A stretch of 64,000 nucleotides of DNA, taken from Turritopsis dohrnii (taxonomy: Eukaryota; Cnidaria; Hydrozoa; Anthoathecata; Oceaniidae). Below are positions 45,217 through 57,000 of the stretch, piece after piece. The DNA is taken from assembly GCA_027922465.2 (NCBI GenBank), contig BQMF02000223.1, positions 310,001 to 374,000 of the forward strand. The letters are read 5' to 3'. Below the pieces are notes generated by a model. It did no database searches, had not been told where the DNA came from, and saw only the letters and a program-made list of their open reading frames with translations. Made by a program: the position numbers and the translations under genes. How positions within the stretch are numbered: the first letter of the stretch is position 1; every line of letters starts with the position of its first letter.

Positions 45217-46885
45217 ATTTATAGAATTTATTGAATATCACATTTCAATTATCAATATCAATTTTGATAATGCTTCAGCGACGCAGTTTATTTTTAGGAA
45301 TGACACCACACTAAAAAAAGATTGTTTTATCTACCGATTTAAAAAGCTAGTTTCGACAGTTATCATTATGTCCAACTTTGACCAAAACTTCAAAAACGCT
45401 TCGAAACACAGGCCATACTGTTGTTCTTTGTGGAGAATTTTCCAAAATTTGTAGAATCTCTGAAACTGCTCGTTTGTAGCATAAGGATATGAATCTAGCT
45501 GACCATGAGAGGAATAAAATTTACAGGAGCATTTAAAAAACAAAATGGAACAGAGCTATGTCAACTAACTCTCTGTTAGATATACTGGCGACATTTAAAA
45601 ATAGTCTCTAAGCTCTAAACACATGTTCGGTTTATATCTCAGATACTTTCATTTTTTCCACTATATGTCTATACATTTCCTGAAAGCTAAATAAATTCTC
45701 TATTGATCTAATCACATTAACTTTAATAAAAAATTAACGCCAAACAAGAAAAAAAATTATCGACCGAATTTGATTTTTCCCGCGCTATTTGAGCTCCAAC
45801 TTCCCTCAATTTCATCCGTTTGTTGTGAAACTTATATCTGCGTGGTCCTCATTGTATCACTTACAAAACGTTGTCTCACGTTTTCTGTAAAACCGACAGA
45901 TCTTTAACAATCACTGTTAATCACTTTTCACGTCCTTACGCCGTATTTACGGATTGGTCTTATTTATAAATTTCTCAGCTGTTACTAAATATTAGTCCAA
46001 ACTGTGGCAACGTAGTTTTCCTTAGATCCCACTGGTTTGAATCAACGTCGTTCCGTCGATGTCGATTGATGTTTAGGGGACTTGGAGCTCGGCAAAGTCA
46101 GGATAACAGCTAAAACACCAATATCGAGATATTGGCTTTTAGAGTTTTTCCAAAATCAAACGAGTTTATATAATATCTGAACAGAAATTAGAAATTATTT
46201 TGCCATTGATGAAAGAAAAAATACGAACAAAGATCAACAAACTTTATTGAATCGTCGAAAAATATCACACAGGTGAACAATAGATTTTTATTTACAAAAT
46301 GTTGAGTAGAACACAAAATCGCGTTTGTTGGAAAAAGTGTTTCTAAATTTAAATGTTTAACTCCAGGAACTATGATAAATTTGTTTGGTTCTTTTTGACT
46401 AAATAGGCTATAGAGACTATCCTTAAGAAAACCGAAACCACTTCCAGTCAATGCAGAAAAGTAAAGATTGGTTTGATCGTGACTGTATCTTTACCAGCTG
46501 CGCAATAACATTTATATCAAAAACAAGTAAGAAATTACATTACTGTCAGTTTCACGCTGAACGATTATCAAATGATATTGAATCAGATCTACTTGATTTT
46601 TGTTTGGTATTGAGTACCTTTTACAACGGAAATTATTTCTCAATAACATTTATATCATTTATATTAAACATATCGTTGAATCGCTAGGCCAGTTATCATG
46701 CACCATGAGATACTCGAGTTAGAAGAAGTGATACAATGCAGTTATCACTATCACAACGACACACAGAGGGTTGCATTTTGGAAGTCGCGACAGAGAGACA
46801 GTCATCAATTTGCTCTTGTTAATAACTCAAGAACTTTCTTACTCTGCTGCATGTTAATTACCTTATCGGCCCTTTTTATGTCTCC
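45217..46885. other. Intergenic, no gene seen
   Basis: Several short frames without domain character; nothing recognised. Confidence 0.4.
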
Positions 46886-46995
46886 GGTGCCGAAGTATAG
46901 TGGTTATCATTGTCGTAATTCAAGCAAGAGATCGGGGTTTAATTCCCCTTGGCGGCGATTGAAAATGCGCGAGTTCATATACCGTAGCCAACCAG
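46886..46995 (+). mobile_element. tRNA-derived SINE head (truncated)
   Basis: AGTATAGTGGTTATCA (A-box side) and GGGTTTAATTCCCC (T arm with B box) match the minus-strand SINE head at 56037-56112, including the following ATGCGCGAGT body start. It resembles eukaryotic tRNA-Asp/Glu-type sequence. Only the head and a little body are recognisable. Confidence 0.6.
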
Positions 46996-47154
46996 AATCT
47001 GGTTTCAAAGAAAGGTGGTCCTTATATTTGGATCTCTTTTCTTTTGATATTCTCGCTCACTTTTCCCAAGCCCGACTTTCATTGTGACTGACCCATGTCA
47101 AACGCCTGTTGACAATCATTGCAATTTTGGCAGTAATTTCAAGGTAACTTCTCA

Positions 47155-47275
47155 CCCAGTGGGCAAGGTTGTTGAAAAACCACTGTGGATAAGTGCATTT
47201 CTATAGAAATATACACACTATTTCAATAAAAATGCTCTTCATCGCAATGATTTTTTGAAGATTTTTCCCGCTGGG
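47155..47275. mobile_element. 121-bp MITE, CCCAGT/GGGCA family
   Basis: Left end CCCAGTGGGCA, right end CCCGCTGGG. The core ATTTCTATAGAAAT is a palindrome. It sits directly against the PTER exon-3 fragment that starts at 47279, and related sequence precedes the other fragment near 51.4 kb. Confidence 0.65.
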
Positions 47276-47278
47276 AAA

Positions 47279-47599
47279 CTTGTTAGACAATTTTGTTATT
47301 AATCTCCCTTCCCCCTCTCCCCCAAACCCCTACAATAATTCCATCTTAAAGTACAGCCATCTTCATAACAAGGCTATCGGGGATGAAGATGTAGATACAA
47401 TTATCGCTGAAGTAGCTGAATTCAAACGATTAGGAGGCGACACCTTGGTAGATGTGACGTCAATTGGTCTGACACCTGATTGCGAGTTTTTAAAAAGGGC
47501 ATCATGAGCTACTAATGTTGACATTATATGTAGTACTGGGTACTACTTTGGTCACACACTGACAGATTAAATTAAAAACGCTTCTGTTAATAAAATCAC
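47279..47599 (+). pseudogene. PTER: PTER exon-3 duplicate, broken
   Basis: This copies exon 3 of the gene at 54058-57595 plus about 80 bp of the preceding intron. [20 protein letters not shown] and [13 protein letters not shown] are identical, then TGA replaces the codon after the RAS residues and a second stop follows TD. The 3' donor is lost. No other exon follows before the next gene at 48371. It is non-functional. Confidence 0.92.
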
Positions 47600-48370
47600 G
47601 TGACTGCGACAAATACCATCGCATTAAAAACTTACAACGCTTACATTCTCACCCTGCAACGAATTTGAAATAGTAAATTTTCAATGACAAATAAAGTAAC
47701 TCCAGTATATGTAGTAAAAATCAAAGACAGATGTAGTAAACGCCTTAAAGGTTGAAATGAGTTGTAAGACACCTGAAGATTATCAACAAGGAACTTTTCA
47801 AGGGCTATCATGTGGCCATATAATAATCATGATAATAGTAATACCCAAAGTCGCGCATGCACAGTAAAGAAAACCCGCTATTACTACATTTGTCGGAGTT
47901 CCTACATTTGTCGATGTAACAGGTTCTATATTGATGATTCATGAAATTTTTCTATGTTGTATTTAAATAAATGAATGAAAAAGTAAAATCATAAGCTCAA
48001 ACCATCATACATGACATATGACATTATCAACTATGGATAAGTCAGGGTTACATACAGAATGAAGTAAATTATGGATAAGTGTATCCAAGGCTTCGTTTTC
48101 AGATTACAACCTGGATAATGAATTATTAAATAAATTTTCATAACTTATATAGACAATAAAATAGTGCATTGAAACACTTGTAAATTTCACATTCATGCAC
48201 GCTCCTTCACCTGTTACAGATGGGGGGAAACATTTCATTCAAATTCTTCGGAGATTTTGATGCAGATCTGTCCCCCATCCTGCAACGTTGATAAGTCAAA
48301 GCAGGCGGTGGAGAGTGTTGACCTAGCAAAACTTGAAAAAGATTTTCTTGATGAAACTGATTGAAGAAGG
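47600..48370. other. Upstream region of the fibrinogen-like gene
   Basis: No separate gene seen. It presumably holds the promoter and 5' UTR of the gene starting at 48371. A TATATAGACAATAAA-like stretch lies near 48147-48162, but I cannot assign a transcription start. Confidence 0.35.
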
Positions 48371-49387
48371 ATGAAATCAATTTCTTTAATTTTACTGTTA
48401 TCTGTTCTATCACAAGTTAAAGGGTATCACACCTGTGAAAGCAGACAAGCATCCTATTTCTCAAAGAAGAAAGAGAGTCGATTGGTTGTTTCAGAAAAAG
48501 ATGTTTTGTTTACAAGAAGTGCTAAACAAGCTGAAAGTTGTCTTGGGATTTGTCGAGAAAATCGATCCTGTCGAAGTATCAATGTTGAACATGGAAGCAA
48601 CACACACACATGTTCATTCCTTAGGGTTGATCGATTGACACTTCCATTGAATGTTTCAAGTCAGCAAGGGCATAGTTATTTTGAGATCTACTTGCCAAGT
48701 GAGTGCGAATCCATTAAATACAACAGAAACCCTCTGTCATTTGCAAAAGATTGTCTCGATGTCTACAACGCAGGATACACAGAGACAGGTGTTTATAACA
48801 TCAAAATAGGAAATAAACAAGTCAATGTTTTGTGTTTTACATCACCCATAGCTGATAAAGATGGTGGATGGACTGTTATCCAGTCGAGAAATAACATATA
48901 TAATGTGGATTTCAATCAAACTTGGACTGAATACAAGAAAGGCTTTGGCGATTTGCAAACAGAGTTTTGGTTGGGTAATGAACACATGCATCAAATGACA
49001 CGTGAGCGAAATTATCAGTTGATAGTTGATTTCACTTACCAAGGTTTGGTGCATTCTGTATTTCACGACGAATTTCGAGTTGGCAGCGAAACCAATTTGT
49101 ATGACCTATTCGTAAAACAGCATGAACTAAGAACGGATTGGCAGGATCAGTTTGTTTCAGAGCATAACGCAATGAAATTTAGTACACTAGATAAAGATAA
49201 CGATGTTCATAGTGACTGGCACTGTGCACGCATGAAATGGGTGGGATGGTGGTTTTCCGATTGTGGAGATGTACAATTAAATAATCCCCATAAAGAATCT
49301 GGGTGGTTAGGCAGTTTTTGGTATGACCTTTCTGGGTCTGGATCTTCACTTTCATTTGTCCGCATGAGAATAAAACCTGACACCTGA
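48371..49387 (+). CDS. Secreted PAN/apple plus fibrinogen-like protein
   Basis: 338 residues in one exon. A hydrophobic signal peptide (about 1-18, KSISLILLLSVLSQVKG) predicts secretion. Residues about 22-112 are a PAN/apple-like module with C22, C57, C61, C67, C81 and C112. Residues about 126-337 are a fibrinogen C-terminal domain: C128-C155 and C285-C298 as the usual disulphide pairs, GGWTVIQSR, FGDLQTEFWLGNE, and the calcium-site-like DKDND (274-278) before HCAR and GWWFSDCGD. Such domains in ficolins and tachylectins bind acetylated sugars, so a lectin role in innate recognition or adhesion is plausible but inferred. The ATG is preceded by an in-frame stop 6 bp upstream. Intronless, unlike its neighbours, so possibly retroposed. 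Confidence 0.9.
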   Translation: MKSISLILLLSVLSQVKGYHTCESRQASYFSKKKESRLVVSEKDVLFTRSAKQAESCLGICRENRSCRSINVEHGSNTHTCSFLRVDRLTLPLNVSSQQGHSYFEIYLPSECESIKYNRNPLSFAKDCLDVYNAGYTETGVYNIKIGNKQVNVLCFTSPIADKDGGWTVIQSRNNIYNVDFNQTWTEYKKGFGDLQTEFWLGNEHMHQMTRERNYQLIVDFTYQGLVHSVFHDEFRVGSETNLYDLFVKQHELRTDWQDQFVSEHNAMKFSTLDKDNDVHSDWHCARMKWVGWWFSDCGDVQLNNPHKESGWLGSFWYDLSGSGSSLSFVRMRIKPDT

Positions 49388-50478
49388 TACGACAACTTGA
49401 AGGTGGTAACTACGGACGTCTGTTTCGACACCGCAGAGTACAGACGCGTCGCACAGTTAAAAAATAGTAAATCTTTAAATTAAAAAAAAACACACTCACA
49501 TACAAAAAACTGTATCTGTTCTCTATCCTAAGGAAGTAATCTCGAAATGAACTTTTTATATAATTGTAACATTTTTATGCATACGCATCTATACACGCAC
49601 AGAGTTTATGCATTGCCAATGGAAGAAACACGTAAATTATGGAATTGGAAATCAATAATTTATTACTTTATGGCTTTTTTAGATCAACTAATACTTATAC
49701 AAACATCCCTATTACGGTAAATATAATAATAACGAATGTCACGTGAGACAAAATGGTATGGCAGCTATCTTAATGTGTACCAATTTCGAAACTTGATTTT
49801 CCAAATTATTTATTCCAGTTCGATCTTCCAAATTAGAAATTATTACCATTAATTTGAAGTACGTGCAATTTTTCAATTGCACCATTGAAATTGTGCAATT
49901 ATTTTATGAAAATTGGAGAAATAATTTCCTTTTTTAAATTTTTACAAACTTTATCTGAATTTAGTTTTGTTCAGAATTAGGAACATTGACGGTATCAAGG
50001 TGTTCTATTAGGGTGTTCGAGCATTTTGATAGTACCTTTAACAAGTATGTCTGTATTAGGAAATGGCTATGCATCTGCCATCGTATGTTACAAATAATTT
50101 GATTTTCTATTTGATTCACATAGACATGATGACAGTAAGTTAATATGTAACGTTGGTTAACCTATCAAAGATTTGGAATGTTTTGGGAAAATGTTTGGCT
50201 TCTAGTTCATCTAAAAAGCAAATTTCCATAGATACGCATGCGTGGCTCGTTTTGCGATTATTTTGTTGTGCTAGATATCTCAATGGCTATTTTGATTTTT
50301 TAAGAAATGATATTTTCGTGATGAAAATAAAAATGAATGTTCAAAAACTTGGTTTTTCGTCAACGAGAGTTGCGCTGTTTCTTTTTCTTGGCACTTTTCG
50401 TTCGCCACTTGGCAGTTGCCCTTATTCAATAATTTCCGTAATTATGTCATAAAACTACCATCATGCGATGCTATAATT
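49388..50478. other. Intergenic, no gene seen
   Basis: 3' flank of the fibrinogen-like gene; no AATAAA in the first 100 bp. A partly palindromic CAATTTTTCAATTG-type patch lies at 49866-49905. The frame at 50153-50452 has no domain character. Confidence 0.4.
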
Positions 50479-50940
50479 ACTTGCTGTGTTCCTTGTGTCA
50501 TTGAGAATGTTAGTTTCCTTTGTCAAAGGCCCTTTCCACGGAGATATTTTTAATGATGACATCTCGTTGAATTCTTGTAATTACAAGACATATTATGGTG
50601 ACAATTAAAAAAAGGGAATTGTCAGTTGTATTTATGTTCGCTCGCAGTAAAAAGAAACATACTTCGTGGATAACATAAGCCTTATTCTTCCAATGACTTT
50701 TATATGGCTTTTCATCTAGAAAATGTTATAAGGTCTAGAATTGTGAGGTGAACTTATACTTCTGATAATGGACACATTATTTTTCAGAAACAAGTTGGTT
50801 GCCCACTCATAATTAACCCAGGTCGCAATGAGCAAGCACCGTTCGAAATTATTGACATTCTTAAAAAAACATGTGCTGACATCAGCAAAACTGTGGTGTC
50901 GCATTTAGATCGAGCCCTACTCTTGAGTGATGAAATCTTG
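50479..50940 (+). pseudogene. PTER: PTER intron-4/exon-5 duplicate
   Basis: About 310 bp matching the 3' part of PTER intron 4 (from ACTTGCTGTGTT, as at 56137), then a copy of exon 5 at 50788-50940, still open: [34 protein letters not shown]. The metal-site histidine of IIHPGR is replaced by Asn (INPGR), and the donor after DEIL is lost. No exon 4 or 6 copy flanks it. Non-functional. Confidence 0.9.
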
Positions 50941-51200
50941 TTTTCATGTTTTCATTTATTCAAAACTAAAACAGATCACTCTTCAAAAATTATTCCCCTC
51001 TATTGACGTTCAAATTTACGCTCGTGTAAACAGAGAATTGAAACGTTTTACGATGATCATTGTAATTGAGTTTATAGGATGTTTTTATATAGTAAGGATG
51101 TTGCAAAAATAAGAACCGCAGTTTTCAATTCAGAGAAACACAAAAGTAAGTTGGTGAATTGTTGCACTCGAAAAAATAGTTATAACTGTTTTCAGAATTA

Positions 51201-51316
51201 GTAGCTTGTGATACCTTTTTTAAAAACTCGCAATCCAGTGTCAGACCAACTGACGTCACATCTACCAAGGTCTTGCCTCCTAGTCGTTTGAATTCAGCTA
51301 CTTCAGCGATAATTGT
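51201..51316 (-). pseudogene. PTER: Inverted PTER exon-3 fragment
   Basis: The minus strand carries 116 bp of PTER exon 3, open, reading [14 protein letters not shown] then TLVDVTSVGLTLD and [10 protein letters not shown]. It lacks both splice sites. The flank beyond 51316 (TTTCAATTTTGGCATTAATT) resembles the sequence before the 47155 MITE, so the duplication carried flanking repeat DNA and was inverted. Confidence 0.9.
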
Positions 51317-52408
51317 GTTCAGTTGTGACTAATCTATAAGCACCGCGAGGGTAAAGGTTACTTTCACACGCCAGCTGAGAATCATTTCAATTTTGGCATT
51401 AATTTCAAACTAGCCCCTCACCCAGTCCTATTAACCGCGAAACATCCCAAGAATTCACGGAGGAATGGGCCCGTTGTAAGGGTTAGTTGTAAGAATGTCT
51501 TTCTATGGAAATGTGCATCTCCGTAGTGATTTTTGAACAGTTTTCATAACCATAAAGAAGAACCAGGAAACATTCCAAGTGTTTCGGATTCATGCACCTT
51601 GTTTTCTTCTCTTAACATGTTTCGAACTTATGTATGAAGATTCTCTGAACATTGTGTTCTCTCTTTTATCGGTACCCAGTGAAAATGTAGTTTACCCTTC
51701 TATCTCGTAGCAAAGAACTTTTGTGTTTGCCCAAAGAGAAGCAGTGGTTTGTCCAGCTTGATAATTTGATATACACGCTAAAAGTGACTCCTTTTCAACT
51801 TTTACCTTGCCAGTAACAATTTATTAAGTAATAACAAGATTCGCAAAAATGCGACTATATATTTCCCCAAAGTTGCGAAACTTAATTATACATCATTATA
51901 CATTATACATTGTTAAGAAAAATATACATCATTAAATACCATAAGAAAAATATACATCATCAAATAACTACAATGGTATAACTACCATCAATGTCATACT
52001 CTCAGATAAAAATGTTGTCCTTACTAAACAGGGTAGAATTGAATTTGATACCACAAAAGAACTTATTTTGAATTTATTAAGAAATGAAGATGTTCATGGT
52101 CAAATGAGGTTTCTTTTATAAATTTTAAACAACTAAATATCAACAACCGCACAATGTGTAAGGCGATTTTAGCATAATAAACATATATGATCTTTATTGT
52201 TGCAGAAGCTTGACATCCTTTATACCATAAAATCACAACAAAACAATGTAATGTAACGGAAGACACTTGCACTTGCTTTTTGTAACTCAGATAAAACTGT
52301 CTTTCATAATTATACAATCAAATTTACAAAAGAAGAAAAGAAAATTGTCAAACTTAATTTTAGTACTACAGTATAAGTATTAAAAATACTATGAGGCAGA
52401 TATATAAG
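51317..52408. other. Intergenic with degraded MITE
   Basis: 51418-51550 has eroded CCCAGT-family sequence (CTTTCTATGGAAATGTGCATCTCC). The rest is featureless AT-rich DNA. Confidence 0.35.
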
Positions 52409-52550
52409 CAAAAAGAGAATAACAAGAAGTTTCATTTTGATTTATAATTTAATTCAATATTTCGTCCTACATCCACAGAACATCATCATGCAGGACGAAA
52501 TTTGAATTAAATTATAAATCAAAATGAAACTTCTCGTTATTCTCTTTTTA
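52409..52550. repeat. 142-bp long hairpin (inverted repeat)
   Basis: Arms 52409-52470 and 52490-52550 are reverse complements over about 60 bp, with two or three mismatches and one 1-bp indel. They meet at a 19-nt loop (ATCCACAGAACATCATCAT). Outer ends read AAAAAGAGAATAAC and GTTATTCTCTTTTT. Non-coding; a foldback element or a possible hairpin-RNA source. Confidence 0.8.
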
Positions 52551-54057
52551 CTAAAGCTTTATGCCCTGAAGAATATCTTCAATATAAGCAAATAACTATC
52601 AAAAAGCAATTAAAAAATTTTGACAGAAGAGTTATTTTCAAAAAAGAGATGATGGGCTTAAAGTGACAATTTATGAAATTAAATTCAAGTGTTCAGAATA
52701 AACATCTCTGTTCAAAAAAATATGTGCACACCCATTATTTATTATTTGATAAAAATGACCATTGTAAATCCTAAATGAAAAAAAAACAGATTTCTGTAGT
52801 GAAAATAGACTACATATCCATAACCAAATCACTAAAAAGCTGAAAGTAGACGTTTCGTGTTCTGGTTTGATTTAATTTACAGTATAGGTGATCATGGAAT
52901 TAATCCATAGTAAATTTATGTTTCTGTTGTCAGATTAAATGAATATCCAGGGAAGCACATTTTCCGAGCAGATATTTGTGTCTCTCAATCTTGTCTGTTA
53001 TTATACGTAATTGGTTTTCTGACGTTCTTATTGCATATACGACATCACATTTTTACTTTCTGTTTTTGTAATGTACTTTTTGAATTAATACTGGTTGAAC
53101 TGGTTGTTCTCCACATAAAAAAGACTTCCTTTTGCGCTGTATGTGAAATCATAATGTGCTTTCAGTTCACATTATATCAGGACGTAAAATGAAAATAAAT
53201 CTTCTGCCTGTATTGATAATGAATTTTCGCCTTTGCACTAAAATCACAGCTTCAATGCCAATGGTTTGTTGTTCCAAGCATTTAATTACCAATCAATCAT
53301 CATCTCAAAAACAAAACAACATTTTTCTGTTTTTACACGTTTCTTCAAAAGTTTTTACGAAACCTTTTAAGACAATACTGAACTAAAATGATTTATTTCC
53401 ATCATTTAAAGTTGAATTCCCTTGAATCATTTTAAAAGCTAGTGGAAAAATCAAAAATCTTCTACAGCCCATCCGCACTGACTGAAAAAACATGGCGTAC
53501 TACTTGACTGTAGACTAGCCTCTATTCTTATCTACTTTGGCGGCTACGAAAATTGCATTCTGAACCGCGGCTATAAAAGTGAACGGAGAAGATGAAGGAG
53601 GAGAAGGAAACTGCCGGTTTTAACATATATTTCGCCCTATGGGGAAATATATAATAATAACAATTGAGAACCCTAATTTCTTGCGGAATTTCAAGCACGC
53701 AGAGAGGTAGTAATTTGATCGGCCTACTTATTTGAGAAGCGTATGATGTTTATATGATGTTTATATAAGCAGCGTCAACTTACTTCAGGCGGTGAGCTAA
53801 AACTTCACTAAAGGAATTAACAGAAGCTTTCACTAGCGCATGTTTGTTAAAACAAATGTTAGTATCAACAGACGACATATTTTTCTTAATGACATATCTG
53901 TTGATATTGACCAGTGAGAAACAAGTTGAAAAAACTGCAAGAAAATCTTGACGTTCTTTCTTCATATATCGATTATGTGATAGCGAGTCTGTCATGATAT
54001 CTTGAAATAGTTGATTTTTAGCCAGACAGCTTCAAGAAAGATATCCATCAAGTTGAG
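52551..54057. other. Intergenic upstream of PTER, no gene seen
   Basis: No supported frame. A short direct repeat (GATGTTTATAT, 53745-53765) lies near the PTER promoter region. Confidence 0.4.
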
Positions 54058-57000
54058 ATGTTGTCGGGAAAGGTCCGAACTGGTAGGGTTGCATAGGTTT
54101 AAGCGTCATATTTACATCTCCATACTTATCATCTTCCAAATTTTAACTTGAAAATAAGATTATGACATGGTGTTTGTATCTTTACCATAACAGGCAGTTC
54201 AGCAATATATCAAAGGAATACATAATATTGATGCGAATATGGCATATTAGACAAAATTCAATATGGTTTTAATGTTTTGATACCTACATATTGTTTGAAA
54301 GTCATGTATGATGCCATGGCTATTCTAATATCTAGCAATGCTCACTAACCACAATAACTGAGGAATGCAATTATTTTATTTTGATATAACATGAAACTTG
54401 ATGTGTTTATAGCTTTTCTGTTTATTTGAAAAAAGATTGACTACGACTTCATGTTTATTTAAAACACAAATATTATTCTTTATAGTGTTGGGACCAATCG
54501 AGTCAAACAATATTGGCCTGACTCTCACTCATGAGCATATTCGTATGGACCACAGAAAACGATATTGTGACCCACCTCGAGAAGATCACCAACAAAAAGC
54601 ACTTGATAATAAAATCACTTTAGAGAATTTGGGATTCATCAGACAATACCCGTAAGAGCACATTTCATGAAATCATCCCTTTTTAATTAAGCAACGTATT
54701 GATGAAAGCCTTAGGCCCACTGTTTGTTAGCTAGAGATCCCTATAAACCTGTGTAATGCCTATCAACGCCTTCCAAAGACCTGATAGAGAGCTTAAGAAA
54801 AGAGCAAGACGGTGATGTAATGTAAACAAAATCTTTGTTTTCGATGTGGAATAAGTTTTGAATTTAGTTATGACACCATACGGAAAATTTTGTAAGATAA
54901 TTATTTAATTTCCAGTGCTTCTAAGTTTATCAATTGAATAATTCTTTTAACAAAACTTTCATTGGCTGGTAATCTAATTATTCTCGTCTTTTGCTCACGT
55001 CGTCGTCACGTCACGTTGCCATTTCAGTTGTTTAAAACTCCTGATGTACTTAAAACGTATTAAAGTATTGAATTGTCAAGGGTGTCAAGGGTTCAATTCA
55101 TGCCATTAATTATCTTGAACATCGTGCTATCTTGAGTTACTTGTTCTTCTCAGAGTGAAATAACAAAGTTGCAACCACAACTTAATAGTTGCCATCTTGT
55201 TAAACAATTTTGTTATCAATCGTCGTTATAATTTTTCTCCCTATCTTCACTCCCCAATTCCTACAATAATTTCTTCTTTAGATACAGCCATCATCATAAC
55301 ATGGCTATCGGGGATGAAGATGTAGATACAATTATCGCTGAAGTAGCTGAATTCAAACGATTAGGAGGCGACACCTTGGTAGATGTGACGTCAATTGGTC
55401 TGACACCGGATTATGAGTTTTTGAAAAAGGTATCACAAGCTACTAATGTCAACATCATATGTAGCACTGGATACTATCTTGGTCGCACACTGACAGATGA
55501 GGTTAAAAACGCTTCTATTGATGACTTGGTTAAGGTAAAGTAAATTGATATTGTAACACTGATAATGATGAACTTGACCTACCATATTGTAACCATCCTT
55601 CAGTTCATGATGGATGATTTAACCATTGGACGTAATGGTATAAAAGCCGGATGCATCGGGGAAATCGGTTGCATGTATCCCTTAGAAGAATGCGAGAGAA
55701 GAACACTAATAGCTGCTGGAAAAGTTCAGGTTTAGCTTTTGAATTTTTAGTGATAATTTCCATAACATGCCATATACTTCATTTATTTTATTTACTTGGT
55801 ACTGTTTTACGTTGCTAGCCTCACTCAATTGTTATAACATCTGCTTTCCAGGAGGGGCAATGGCTTAGGTTGGAGGCTCCGAAGTATTTGACACTCTTGT
55901 GAGTGATACAAACCCAATCAAGGGCCTGTGCTCTTCTGGATGACCTCCTGAAACACCCGATGTATCATATACCCAATTTCTCTCACATGGCATGGGTCGA
56001 CCCGGCGCGATGATAGATTCACTCGCGCATGGTGGATCGCCACCAAGGGGAATTGAACCCTGGTCTCCCGCATGAATTACAGGAGTGATAACCACTACAC
56101 TATGGCGCCATGACTACAACCATTCAATGCTGTGACACTTGCTGTGTTTCTCCTTGTGTCATTAAGAGCATTAGTTTCCTTCGTCAAAGGCTCTTTCCAT
56201 GGAGATATTTTTAATGATCATATCTCGTTGAATTCTGGAAGTTATAAGACATATTATGGAGATAATTAAAATTGATAACTGTCGCTTAACAGAGTGAATA
56301 AAAAAGTCTGGAGGAAATTAGATCTTATTCGCTTGTAGTAAATGTGCGAAAAAAACATACTTTGTGGACAACATAAACCTTGTTTTTCCAATGATTTTTG
56401 AATGGCTTTTAACCTAGAGAATGTTAAAAGCTATAGAATTGCAAGGCGAACATACTCTTTAAATTTCTAATAATGGTCACATTGATTTTCAGAAGCAAGT
56501 TGGTTGCCCACTAATAATCCACCCGGGTCGCGATGAACAAGCACCGTTTGAAATTATTGACATTCTTAAAGAAACAGGTGCTGAAATCAGCAAAACTGTT
56601 ATGTCGCATTTAGATCGAACACTACTCTTGAGTGATGAAATCTTGTTGAAGGTAAATTGGCTCATTGAACTGCACACAGAAAAGGGTTGCTTTAATTCAA
56701 TCTCTGATAGATCAAGTCAAGATTACACTTTTAAAGATGTGGAAAAATAGACCGAATGAATTGATGTTGTTCTCGATTGTTCAAGAGGAAGGTACTATAA
56801 ACATAGTAATATTGAAAAGTAAAGAAGTCAATTTTTTGTTTCATTTAGTTTGCCGCTTACTCTTCATGTTTCCTCGAATTTGATTTGTTTGGAATAGAAG
56901 CCTCGATTTACCAGTTCAATTTAGATATCGATTTCCCTACAGATGCACAGCGAATCAAGATGATCAAGTTATTGGTTGACCATGGTTACGAAGATCGTAT

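Noticed and set aside
46698..47087. 129-residue open frame
   Set aside because: It crosses a tRNA-derived SINE head, and the remainder shows no domain.
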